NCBI RefSeq assembly: GCF_007971025.1
Contig: NZ_CP042436.1
Coordinates: 868,001 to 932,000 of the forward strand
Direction: 5' to 3'
Source of the DNA: Mucilaginibacter ginsenosidivorans
Lineage (GTDB): Bacteria > Bacteroidota > Bacteroidia > Sphingobacteriales > Sphingobacteriaceae
DNA length: 64,000 nucleotides
Both the position numbers and the translations under genes were made by a program. The notes under the pieces were generated by a model that made no database searches, had not been told where the DNA came from, and saw only the letters and a program-made list of their open reading frames with translations. Of this stretch, positions 34,624-42,808 are shown one piece after another (position 1 is the first letter of the stretch; the number at the start of each line of letters is the position of its first letter).

Positions 34624-35544
34624 CTAATTTTTCAAATCCGTATCCTGGCCGCGTATAAATACCCCTTCTTCAACCTTAACAACTTTTTTGATATAGAGTT
34701 TATGCTGGTGCAGATCGTACTTATCATATATCGACATGACGTGCAATTTCAGGTTTTCGATTGACACCGGCGAACCAAGTTCAACGTCGTAAATATTGGT
34801 TTCCACCAGGTTTTTGCCATCTACTAAAATGATCAAACCAGAGCCGATAGCCTCCATCATTGTTCCTTCTGTAATCAGTAATCCTGCATCTTCACCCAGC
34901 CCTATACCTAATATGCCCGGATTGCTGGCCACAGCGTACATTAACCTGCCGATGCGGCCGCGCTGTACAAAATGAGTATCGATAATAACAGAATCGATAA
35001 AGCCAAGTCCCGCGGTTATCTGTACCTCGCCTTTAATTAAAGCCTCATTGCTCTGCCCGCGGTAGATCATGTGGGCCGACGCTGCTGCCGCCCCGGCCGA
35101 TGTGCCTGCTATAATGAAATCCTGGTTTTGATAACGGCTCTTCAGTATCTGCAAAAATTCAGTTCCGCCGAAAATAGAGCTTAATCGCAGCTGGTCGCCA
35201 CCGGTAAATACCACTACATCGGCCTTGCGTATACGGTCGAGGTAAGGTTTATGCGTAGCGTCTTCGCGGCTCTTAATATGGATGGTGCCAACTTTGGGTA
35301 CGTTCAGTTGGCCAAAGGCTTTTACATATTCAGCGCCCACCAATTCAGGTATCTGCGAAGCGGTGGTGACAACTTCAACTACCGAACCTTCATGATGGGC
35401 CGATTCGGTTATAATGCGTTTGAGTATGCCCCGGTCAAAAAATTTGAGATGGTCGGGCTGAATTATATGTTCCTGCGAGCTGATGTTGGTGCCCAGGTCG
35501 ACAGCGCCTCCGATTATCACTAATTTTCCTTTGGGATTTACCAT
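34624..35544 (-). CDS. cphB: Cyanophycinase
   Basis: A 306-residue member of the peptidase S51 family, an exo-acting hydrolase that releases beta-Asp-Arg dipeptides from cyanophycin. The nucleophile is Ser149 in AGTSAGAAAAS. Other family motifs are GKLVIIGGAVD, FTGGDQLRL and a DTHFVQRGRIGRL segment. No signal peptide, consistent with intracellular granules. Its gene is transcribed divergently from cphA (199-base gap) and followed by an isoaspartyl peptidase gene, a complete cyanophycin-degrading unit. Confidence 0.96.
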   Translation of the reverse strand: MVNPKGKLVIIGGAVDLGTNISSQEHIIQPDHLKFFDRGILKRIITESAHHEGSVVEVVTTASQIPELVGAEYVKAFGQLNVPKVGTIHIKSREDATHKPYLDRIRKADVVVFTGGDQLRLSSIFGGTEFLQILKSRYQNQDFIIAGTSAGAAAASAHMIYRGQSNEALIKGEVQITAGLGFIDSVIIDTHFVQRGRIGRLMYAVASNPGILGIGLGEDAGLLITEGTMMEAIGSGLIILVDGKNLVETNIYDVELGSPVSIENLKLHVMSIYDKYDLHQHKLYIKKVVKVEEGVFIRGQDTDLKN

Positions 35545-35743
35545 AGCGGATGTTTTTTAGTAAATAAATTAATCCCGGAACGGTCGCCCGGGGGTATGGT
35601 TGCAAATTAAGTAAAAAGGAATTCAAAGGTATGCAGTTAAATTTAAACATGTTGGCAGTTTTTAACCGAAAACTTTTATTACGATACGAAGTTTTATAGC
35701 TTTATTGAAAATTGAACCCCTAAAAAATCATCAAAAATACTCT

Positions 35744-38371
35744 ATGAAAATTGAAAATATACAGGTGTTGCGCGGACCAAATATCTGGAGCACAAACCGT
35801 AAAAAACTGATACAAATGCGCCTGAACCTGGAGGAGATGGAGCATAAGCCTACGAACAAAATCGAGGGGTTTTTGGAAAGGATGGAAAAAATGATGCCGA
35901 CCTTGTATTCGCATCGTTGCTCGCCCGGCGTACCCGGCGGATTTTTTCAGCGGGTAATAGCCGGAACCTGGATGGGCCATGTGGTTGAACATATTGCTTT
36001 AGAGATACAATCGCTTGCTGGCATGGATACTGGTTTCGGCCGCACGCGCGAGACGAAAACTACCGGGGTCTACAATGTGGTGTTTACTTATTTAGAAGAA
36101 AAGGTTGGCATTTATGCGGCGGAAGCGGCCGTCCGTATTGTGGAAGCATTGATAAAAGGCGAAGATTACAACCTGGAATACGATATACAGCAAATGCGCG
36201 AGATACGGGAAAACACCCGACTTGGGCCAAGCACAGGGTCAATAGTGGATGAGGCTATATCGCGGGATATTCCGTGGATCAGGCTGAACAATCAGTCGCT
36301 GGTACAGCTTGGCTACGGCAAAAACCAGGTACGTTTCCGCGCTACCATGACGGAAAAGACCAGCTCGATAGCGGTAGATATTGCTAGTAATAAAGACGAA
36401 ACCAAACGTATGCTGCTGGAGCAGGCAATTCCGGTGGCAAAAGGCATTACCATTTCATCTGCCGAAGGCGTTGACGAAGCGATACGCAAGGTGGGTTTCC
36501 CCCTTGTTTTTAAACCATTGGACGGAAACCATGGGCGCGGAATTTCCATAAATATCCGGACAAAAGAAGATGCTATTGCTGCTTACGAACACGCTGCGAA
36601 AATATCGAGGAGGGTTATCGTTGAACGTTTTGTAACCGGGTACGATTTTCGGGTACTGGTAATCGATAATAAAATGGTGGCGGCCGCGCTGCGCGATCCG
36701 GCCCATGTGAAGGGTGATGGACATTCGACCATACAACAACTGATCGACCTGGAAAATACCGATCCGCGCCGGGGTTATGGGCACGAGAATGTGTTGACGC
36801 TGATCAGTGTGGATCGTGACACGCTCGACCTGCTGGATAAAAAGGGCTATACCCTGGAAACTGTTCCGAAAAAAGGTGAAAAAGTATTCGTAAAGTCGAC
36901 CGCCAACCTGAGCACCGGTGGAACCTCCGTAGATGTGACCGATCATGTACACCCGCAGAATGTTTTCATCTGTGAGCGGATATCCAAGATCATCGGCCTG
37001 GATATATGCGGTATTGACATTATGGCCGAAAATCTGACCGAACCGCTGACTGATACGGGAGGCGTGATTCTGGAGGTGAATGCGGCGCCGGGTTTCAGGA
37101 TGCACATTGCGCCCAGCGAGGGTCTGCCGCGAAACGTAGCCGGGCATGTGATCGATATGCTTTACCCTCCTGGCAAATCGGCAAGGATACCGATAATCGC
37201 TATTACCGGCACCAATGGGAAAACCACTACTACGCGGCTTATTGCACATATCGTAAAGAACAACGGCTTCAGGGTAGGCTTTACTACCTCGGACGGTATC
37301 TACGTGCAGAACAATATGATGATGAAGGGCGATACCACCGGACCGGTAAGCGCCGAGTTTATTTTGAAGGACCCAACGGTTGAGTTCGCAGTATTGGAAA
37401 CGGCTCGGGGCGGCATTTTACGCGCAGGGTTAGGTTTTGGACAATGCGACATCGGCATTATCACCAACATCCAGGAAGATCATTTGGGTTTGGCGGACAT
37501 TAATACGCTTGACGACCTGGCAAGGGTGAAAAGCGTGGTAACCAATTCCATAAAAAAAGACGGCTGGGCAGTACTGAATGCAGATAATGACTATTGCGTA
37601 AAAATTGGCCGGAAGGCTGAATGCAACGTGGCTTATTTCAGCATGGACGAAAATAACCCGGTTATCAGATCGCATTGCAAAAAGGGTGGTATTGCCTGTA
37701 TCTGTGAGAACGGTTTTGTGACCATACAAAAAGGCGACTGGAAAATACGCGTTCAGCGAACCATCCTGATACCACTGACTTTCGGCGGAACGGTGCCTTT
37801 TATGATACAGAACGTGATGGCAGCCACGCTGGCCACTTTCCTTTGGGGCTTCAAGACCGAGGACATACAAACCTCGCTGCAAACCTTTATACCGTCGGCG
37901 GCACAGACCCCGGGCAGGATGAACATCTTCGAGTTTAAGGACTTCCGGTTCATGATCGACTTTGCGCATAACCCGGATGGATTCAATGGCATCAAGGCGT
38001 TTTTGAGCCATATTGATTCGCCGTTGAAGATCGGCATCATTGCCGGCACCGGCGACAGGCGCGACGAGGATATCCGCGAAATAGGTAAGCTATCAGCAGA
38101 AATGTTCGATTATATTATTCTTCGGCAGGAAAAACACCTGCGCGGACGAACCGAAGAAAATATTTTGAACCTGTTGATAGAAGGTATCCACTCGGTCGAC
38201 CCGGATAAACAATTCGAAATTGTGCCGAAAGAAGTTGAAGCGATTAAGTACGCCATGAGCATGGCCAAACCGGGTACGTTTATTGTAGCCTTAAGTGATG
38301 TGATTGATAACGCTATCGAAACGGTTCAGAATTACCAGGAGCAGGAGCGGAACGGATTGTTTAATGTATAA
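35744..38371 (+). CDS. cphA: Cyanophycin synthetase
   Basis: An 875-residue CphA, which polymerises Asp and Arg into multi-L-arginyl-poly-L-aspartate using ATP. I start at ATG 35744 (KIENIQVLRGPNIWS), the family N terminus; an upstream TTG at 35705 gives a poor extension. Domains in order: N domain (about 1-160), ATP-grasp domain (about 200-480, with FKPLDGNHGRGI), and a Mur-ligase-like domain with the P-loop GTNGKT at 489-494, TTARGGI-like ETARGGILRAG and DFAHNPDG. Length equals that of cyanobacterial CphA1. It is divergent from cphB. The product is a nitrogen/carbon reserve. Confidence 0.97.
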   Translation: MKIENIQVLRGPNIWSTNRKKLIQMRLNLEEMEHKPTNKIEGFLERMEKMMPTLYSHRCSPGVPGGFFQRVIAGTWMGHVVEHIALEIQSLAGMDTGFGRTRETKTTGVYNVVFTYLEEKVGIYAAEAAVRIVEALIKGEDYNLEYDIQQMREIRENTRLGPSTGSIVDEAISRDIPWIRLNNQSLVQLGYGKNQVRFRATMTEKTSSIAVDIASNKDETKRMLLEQAIPVAKGITISSAEGVDEAIRKVGFPLVFKPLDGNHGRGISINIRTKEDAIAAYEHAAKISRRVIVERFVTGYDFRVLVIDNKMVAAALRDPAHVKGDGHSTIQQLIDLENTDPRRGYGHENVLTLISVDRDTLDLLDKKGYTLETVPKKGEKVFVKSTANLSTGGTSVDVTDHVHPQNVFICERISKIIGLDICGIDIMAENLTEPLTDTGGVILEVNAAPGFRMHIAPSEGLPRNVAGHVIDMLYPPGKSARIPIIAITGTNGKTTTTRLIAHIVKNNGFRVGFTTSDGIYVQNNMMMKGDTTGPVSAEFILKDPTVEFAVLETARGGILRAGLGFGQCDIGIITNIQEDHLGLADINTLDDLARVKSVVTNSIKKDGWAVLNADNDYCVKIGRKAECNVAYFSMDENNPVIRSHCKKGGIACICENGFVTIQKGDWKIRVQRTILIPLTFGGTVPFMIQNVMAATLATFLWGFKTEDIQTSLQTFIPSAAQTPGRMNIFEFKDFRFMIDFAHNPDGFNGIKAFLSHIDSPLKIGIIAGTGDRRDEDIREIGKLSAEMFDYIILRQEKHLRGRTEENILNLLIEGIHSVDPDKQFEIVPKEVEAIKYAMSMAKPGTFIVALSDVIDNAIETVQNYQEQERNGLFNV

Positions 38372-38372
38372 G

Positions 38373-38435
38373 CCCCCGGCCCCTTAAAGGGGAGTAATTA
38401 AGATTGCCGGCCTCCCCCTTTAGGGGGCCGGGGGG
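38373..38435. repeat. GC-rich REP-like inverted repeat between cphA and the glycosylase
   Basis: Two related palindromic arms, 38373-38392 and 38414-38435, each carry a CCCCx(TTAAA or TTTAG)xGGGG core and are themselves inverted copies (CCCCCGGCCCC against GGGGGCCGGGGG). The element begins one base after the cphA stop. Its right part encodes the C-terminal tail of the convergent glycosylase gene. It could also act as a bidirectional terminator, although T-runs are lacking. Confidence 0.75.
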
Positions 38436-39048
38436 AACTCAAATAAAAATGCCATAGTAACATAGCCGCGAGGGTACGATAAGGCGCCCATTGTTTGGTG
38501 ATCTCCAGCATTTGTTCCCGGGTGATTTCTGCCGGCAGTCGCTTTACGCGTTTCAGGGCATTGACCGCGGCCAGGTCGCCTATAGGAAAAATATCGACCC
38601 TTTGTAATGCGAACATCAGGTGCACATCCGCCGTCCAGTTGCCGATACCTTTAAGGGCGGTCAGCTTGGTGCGGACCTCGTCGTCCGTCATTGAAGGGAA
38701 ATCGTCTAAATTCAGCTGCCCGCTTAAAAGCGCCTCTGCCAGGTATTTGATGTAGCTGTTTTTTTGGCGGCTTACATAACAAGCGCGCATTTCCTCGTCT
38801 GTCAGTAACAATATCCGCGCAGGGGTAATTTCCTGTGCGCGTTCTCTTAGTTTATTCAGTGCCGATAGAGCAGAAGCCAGTGAAACCTGCTGTTCCAAAA
38901 TGATATGAACCAATGATTCAAAAGTATTGGTCCTAGACCAGAATGGAGGGTAGCCGTAAGTATCAATTATTTGCTTAAGATCAGCATCGGTGGCAGCCAG
39001 TTCGTCACAAATCGACTTATAGTTTGTTGGAGTGTATTGTTGGATCAT
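38398..39048 (-). CDS. DNA-3-methyladenine glycosylase II-like (HhH-GPD) protein
   Basis: A 216-residue HhH-GPD base-excision glycosylase of the AlkA/3-methyladenine group. The helix-hairpin-helix LTALKGIGNWTADVHLM is followed by the catalytic Asp in FPIGDLAAVNALKR. The N-terminal part SLVHIILEQQVSLASA is also typical. No iron-sulfur Cys loop, which argues against EndoIII/MutY. The last ~12 residues (SPRPPKGGGRQS) derive from a GC-rich repeat overlapping the stop and are probably not part of the ancestral fold. It is divergent from rarA. Confidence 0.92.
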   Translation of the reverse strand: MIQQYTPTNYKSICDELAATDADLKQIIDTYGYPPFWSRTNTFESLVHIILEQQVSLASALSALNKLRERAQEITPARILLLTDEEMRACYVSRQKNSYIKYLAEALLSGQLNLDDFPSMTDDEVRTKLTALKGIGNWTADVHLMFALQRVDIFPIGDLAAVNALKRVKRLPAEITREQMLEITKQWAPYRTLAAMLLWHFYLSSPRPPKGGGRQS

Positions 39049-39114
39049 AGATAAATATCACCGAAATTACTAAATTCTTTAGGATTTGAAATTTAAATTC
39101 CGAATTTTACCATA

Positions 39115-40395
39115 ATGAATAACCTGCCGCCATTAGCCGAGCGCATGCGCCCCAAAACACTGGACGATTATGTCGGTCAGAAGCACTTGGTCGGGCAGGG
39201 CGCCGTGTTGCGCAAAGCCATCGAATCCGGTTCGCTGCCTTCCATGATATTCTGGGGACCACCGGGAGTTGGCAAGACCACGCTGGCCTATATCATTTCG
39301 CAAACCTTGTTCAGGCCGTTCTTTTCGTTAAGCGCTATCAATTCCGGAGTAAAGGATGTCCGGGAGGTGATTGAAAAAGCATCGCTGTTAAAAGAGCAGG
39401 GCGAAACATTGCCGGTTTTATTTATTGACGAAATTCATCGCTTTTCCAAATCGCAGCAGGACTCGTTATTGGGCGCAGTAGAGCGTGGTATAGTTACACT
39501 GATAGGCGCTACGACAGAAAATCCATCATTCGAGGTGATATCGGCTTTGCTGTCGCGATGCCAGGTTTATATTTTGCAATCGCTGGAGGAAGATGACCTT
39601 TTGAGCCTGCTGACCAAGGCCATGAAAGAAGATGTTGTACTGAAAAGCAAAAAGATCGATATTAAGGAACATGAGGCTCTGCTTCGCCTTTCCGGCGGCG
39701 ATGCCCGTAAACTGCTGAATATTTTCGAACTGTTGGTCAATGCTTTTGAGGGGAAGAAAATAACCATCACCAATGATATCGTGCTGGAACATGTACAGCA
39801 AAATATGGCGCTGTATGATAAAGCCGGCGAACAGCATTACGACATTATTTCGGCCTTTATCAAATCCATGCGGGGCAGCGACCCGAATGGGGCGGTTTAC
39901 TGGCTGGCGCGGATGATAGTTGGCGGCGAAGATCCCTTATTTATCGCCCGCCGTATGTTGATACTGGCTTCGGAAGATATAGGCAATGCTAACCCGAACG
40001 CATTGCTACTGGCGCAATCGTGTTTTGAGGCGGTTAATGTTATCGGTATGCCCGAATCGCAATTGATATTGTCCCAAACCGCAATTTACCTGGCTACATC
40101 TGCTAAAAGCAATTCGACCACAACGGCTATTGGCGCGGCTATAGCCCTGGTGCGCGAGACTGGCGATCTGCCTGTTCCCCTGCATTTGCGCAATGCGCCA
40201 ACCAGGCTGATGAAGAATATCGGTTATGGTAAGGATTATAAGTATGCCCATAGTTACCAGGGTAATTTTGTTGATATCGATTTTCTGCCCGATGCCATTA
40301 AAGGCACCAAAATTTATGAACCAGGAAACAATGCCAAAGAACATGAGACGAAGGAGAAGCTGAAAAAGCTTTGGGGAGAGAGGTATAAATATTAA
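39115..40395 (+). CDS. rarA: Replication-associated recombination protein A (AAA+ ATPase)
   Basis: A 426-residue RarA/MgsA, homologous to eukaryotic WRNIP1 and to clamp-loader ATPases, acting at stalled replication forks. Walker A is WGPPGVGKTTLAY and Walker B LFIDEIHRFSKSQQD; the sensor GATTENPSFEV and the C-terminal RMLILASEDIGNANPNAL motif are family hallmarks. Length is typical. It is divergent from the alkylation-repair glycosylase and ends four bases before a perfect 28-bp palindrome. Confidence 0.97.
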   Translation: MNNLPPLAERMRPKTLDDYVGQKHLVGQGAVLRKAIESGSLPSMIFWGPPGVGKTTLAYIISQTLFRPFFSLSAINSGVKDVREVIEKASLLKEQGETLPVLFIDEIHRFSKSQQDSLLGAVERGIVTLIGATTENPSFEVISALLSRCQVYILQSLEEDDLLSLLTKAMKEDVVLKSKKIDIKEHEALLRLSGGDARKLLNIFELLVNAFEGKKITITNDIVLEHVQQNMALYDKAGEQHYDIISAFIKSMRGSDPNGAVYWLARMIVGGEDPLFIARRMLILASEDIGNANPNALLLAQSCFEAVNVIGMPESQLILSQTAIYLATSAKSNSTTTAIGAAIALVRETGDLPVPLHLRNAPTRLMKNIGYGKDYKYAHSYQGNFVDIDFLPDAIKGTKIYEPGNNAKEHETKEKLKKLWGERYKY

Positions 40396-40398
40396 TTT

Positions 40399-40426
40399 GT
40401 AGAGACGCATAATTATGCGTCTCTAC
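40399..40426. repeat. Perfect 28-bp palindrome
   Basis: Both halves are GTAGAGACGCATAA and its exact complement, without a spacer. It sits four bases after the rarA stop. Palindromes with the TAGAGACGC...GCGTCTCTA core are a dispersed-repeat style I associate with several bacterial phyla, so this is probably a REP-like copy, which could also end rarA transcription. Confidence 0.85.
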
Positions 40427-40436
40427 GGGTGTTCCG

Positions 40437-40444
40437 TATATTTG
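40437..40444 (+). promoter_or_regulatory. Promoter -7 box abutting the GNAT start codon
   Basis: TATATTTG is an exact TAnnTTTG and ends four bases before the ATG at 40449, so the message should be leaderless. The -33 region falls in the palindrome and has no TTTG. Confidence 0.5.
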
Positions 40445-40448
40445 AACC

Positions 40449-40943
40449 ATGTATACTATCCGCACTGCAACCATAAATGACGTTGAAACCATCCGCGATT
40501 TAGCTGAAAAAACCTGGTGGCCTACCTATGGGCCATTGCTGGATTCGGAGCAAATCAGCTTTATGTTGGGTGAAATTTACTCGGTCGGGAAGATCAAATC
40601 GCAATTGGAAAATGATACGCAATCCTATCTTATCCTGGAAGAAGACGGCAAGCCTGTAGCATTTGCGGGGTACTCCGCACGTGAAGAGGATGCTGAAATT
40701 TATAAACTGCACAAATTATATTGCCTGCCCGAAACACAGGGCAAAGGTTACGGTAAAATATTGATAGAAGCCGTTATACAGAAAACGCTGGATGCGGGGA
40801 AGTATACGCTCGACCTGAATGTGAACCGTCATAACAAAGCGAAAAATTTTTATGAAAAAATGGGTTTTGTAATAGCTTATGAGGAAGATATCCCGATAGG
40901 AAAGTATTGGATGAACGATTATGTGATGCGAAAGGAATTATAA
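40449..40943 (+). CDS. GNAT family N-acetyltransferase
   Basis: A 164-residue GNAT acetyltransferase. The acetyl-CoA site motif A reads LYCLPETQGKGYGKILIEAV (Q-x-x-G-x-G), and motif B follows as LDLNVNRHNKAKNFYEKMGF. The N-terminal part with ETIRDLAEKTWWPTY resembles members annotated as RimI-like or PhnO-like. The substrate is unknown. It stands alone with its own promoter. Confidence 0.9.
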   Translation: MYTIRTATINDVETIRDLAEKTWWPTYGPLLDSEQISFMLGEIYSVGKIKSQLENDTQSYLILEEDGKPVAFAGYSAREEDAEIYKLHKLYCLPETQGKGYGKILIEAVIQKTLDAGKYTLDLNVNRHNKAKNFYEKMGFVIAYEEDIPIGKYWMNDYVMRKEL

Positions 40944-40959
40944 GTGCTGCACTTTTTTG

Positions 40960-41403
40960 CTATTGAACCAAATCAATATTGATAACAGGGTTCATAGCTC
41001 CGGTGTATTTCGAATATTTCAATACCTCTTTTACTTCAACAGGTAATTCTTCAAATTTAAGTTGATTGACTGGCATGGCTACGAGATGATAATATGGATC
41101 TGAAAAATTATTTGTTATTGTTTTGTCGTATGCAAAAAGCCCTTTTTGAGCCATGAGCACAAAGCATCTAAGGTAATTATCACCAATTCCGCCAGTAATA
41201 AATTTACTTAATTCAGGATTAATTATCGCCTCGGTTGTTTTAGGCAAGCCGTCAAAAAATTCAGATAGTAAGTTTTGATTTGCAGCAGATTTGGCTACTG
41301 AGCCGGGAAGTTTGCCACCGGCTGAAGCGCTAAAACCAATATCCTCATAATTGGTAAAAAACCAATCTATATCCAGAGTCTGCTGTTCAATATCGGTAAA
41401 CAT
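40960..41403 (-). CDS. Hypothetical protein, 147 residues
   Basis: I do not recognise a family. The protein is soluble-looking and has no signal peptide. Residues 12-30 (DWFFTNYEDIGFSASAGG) and the pattern LPVEVKEVLKYSKYTGAM resemble small orphan proteins of the immunity-protein type, but nothing diagnostic is present. Base composition is lower in GC than the neighbours, and no toxin gene is next to it. The convergent GNAT gene ends 16 bases away. Confidence 0.65.
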   Translation of the reverse strand: MFTDIEQQTLDIDWFFTNYEDIGFSASAGGKLPGSVAKSAANQNLLSEFFDGLPKTTEAIINPELSKFITGGIGDNYLRCFVLMAQKGLFAYDKTITNNFSDPYYHLVAMPVNQLKFEELPVEVKEVLKYSKYTGAMNPVINIDLVQ

Positions 41404-41506
41404 CTATTTCAATTAATCTTAGTCAACCTTTTCCCCTCTGATATCATATACAACCCATAGCACAATGTCGCGATAGCAATACCGAAGCCCGCAATGGTTG
41501 TACATT

Positions 41507-42808
41507 TTATTTTTTCAGTTTCTCCACCCGTTTCGGTGTATCCGTTCCGGCTACAATTGTACGCGAGCTTAATGCTATAGCGCGGATAGCAGAAGTAATG
41601 TTAGCCACGTCAAGCGAGCTGAACTCGTCTTTTACCGTATGATAAAGCTTATCAACATCTATCTGGTCGGTTGAAATGGTGTGGGCCGGAACGCCAACGG
41701 CCGCCAGCGAAGCATTGTCGCTGCGATAAAACAAGTTTTGGTCAGGATAAGGATCGGGATAGAATTTAAAGGCGGTGCCTTCCAGGTTCTTTTGCAGGAT
41801 GGTGCCAAAATCTGAACGTTCAAAGCCGGTGATGAAAGCGGAGTTTTGTCCCCATTTAGATGCCTTGCCGATCATTTCTATATTGAACATGGCAACAACC
41901 TTATCCGGGTCGACCGTCGTAGCAAAATATTGCGAGCCGAATTCACCTATCTCTTCAGCAGTAAAAGCTACAAATATCAGCGTGCGGGCATTGTTGTTCA
42001 GTTTTTTATAATACCGCGCCAGGCTTATAACGGCCGTAGTGCCCGACGCATCATCATCGGCGCCATTGGCTATGCTATCCTGGCCCACAGGTTTTACGAT
42101 ACCCAAATGGTCGTAATGGCCCGAGAATACCACAAATTCGTCAGGTTTGGTTTTGCCGGGAATAATGCCCGCAATATTAAACAAGGGAAGTTCCTTGCTC
42201 GTAACCTGGCAATTGACCGATATCGAATTCACCTCGTCAAATGTGCCCAGTACGAATACGGCTTTTGTCGCATTCACTGGTTTATTTTTAAATGATACAC
42301 TGCCATTGCTGTAAAGCGATTGTACCCTGCTGAAAATATCACTGAATTTTGGATCAACCAGCACTAATGTGCTTTTGCCGCTTCTGCGGGTGTTCATGAA
42401 CACAGTGCGTAAGTCCTTATCGGGTGTTACCTTGACTATTTCCGCATCGGTTAAATTGGTCCAATTGTAAGATACGTCTCCGCTTGCCGCAATGTTTTTA
42501 GGATCGATAGCAGTACCGTTTATGCTAACATCCGCTTTCGTAACCGCGGTCTTTACCATGGTAAAATTTTGCCGGTAACCGGTGTTGCCGGTCATAGGAA
42601 CCAGCCCGATATTTTTATACTCCGCTTCGATAAATTGCGCCGCTTTTTCAATACCGGGAGTAAACGTACCCCGCCCCTGCATATCATCTGCAGAAAGGGT
42701 TTTGATGATACGCTCCACATCATCCTGCTTGATCATTTTGTCAACATCCTGGCCGAAGCTGTAAGATGCAATGCCTATAAAGGCAATTACTATGCTCAAT
42801 TTTTTCAT
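41507..42808 (-). CDS. Secreted M28-family zinc metallopeptidase
   Basis: A 433-residue aminopeptidase-like M28 protein with a signal peptide (1-19, ending SFGQ). Zinc ligands appear in order: GHYDHLG (His), ADDDASGT (bridging Asp), FTAEEIGEFGS (Glu-Glu, base and ligand), NIEMIG and a C-terminal His in AHTISTDQ. A PA-like segment lies between residues 110 and 220. It trims peptides in the periplasm. Its ATG overlaps the stop of the M61 peptidase gene by four bases, so they are co-translated. Confidence 0.93.
   Translation of the reverse strand: MKKLSIVIAFIGIASYSFGQDVDKMIKQDDVERIIKTLSADDMQGRGTFTPGIEKAAQFIEAEYKNIGLVPMTGNTGYRQNFTMVKTAVTKADVSINGTAIDPKNIAASGDVSYNWTNLTDAEIVKVTPDKDLRTVFMNTRRSGKSTLVLVDPKFSDIFSRVQSLYSNGSVSFKNKPVNATKAVFVLGTFDEVNSISVNCQVTSKELPLFNIAGIIPGKTKPDEFVVFSGHYDHLGIVKPVGQDSIANGADDDASGTTAVISLARYYKKLNNNARTLIFVAFTAEEIGEFGSQYFATTVDPDKVVAMFNIEMIGKASKWGQNSAFITGFERSDFGTILQKNLEGTAFKFYPDPYPDQNLFYRSDNASLAAVGVPAHTISTDQIDVDKLYHTVKDEFSSLDVANITSAIRAIALSSRTIVAGTDTPKRVEKLKK

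Noticed and set aside
36455..37249. 264-codon open frame antisense to cphA
   Set aside because: It is a shadow of the high-confidence cphA frame, without a recognisable product or promoter. The same holds for long antisense frames in the ligase (28271-28831) and SNF2 (682-1251) genes.
41404..41506. Minus-strand frame reading IAGFGIAIATLCYGLYMISEGKR, a membrane-helix-like tail
   Set aside because: It has no usable start codon outside the M28 peptidase gene and covers only one helix; possibly a gene remnant, but not strong enough to list.
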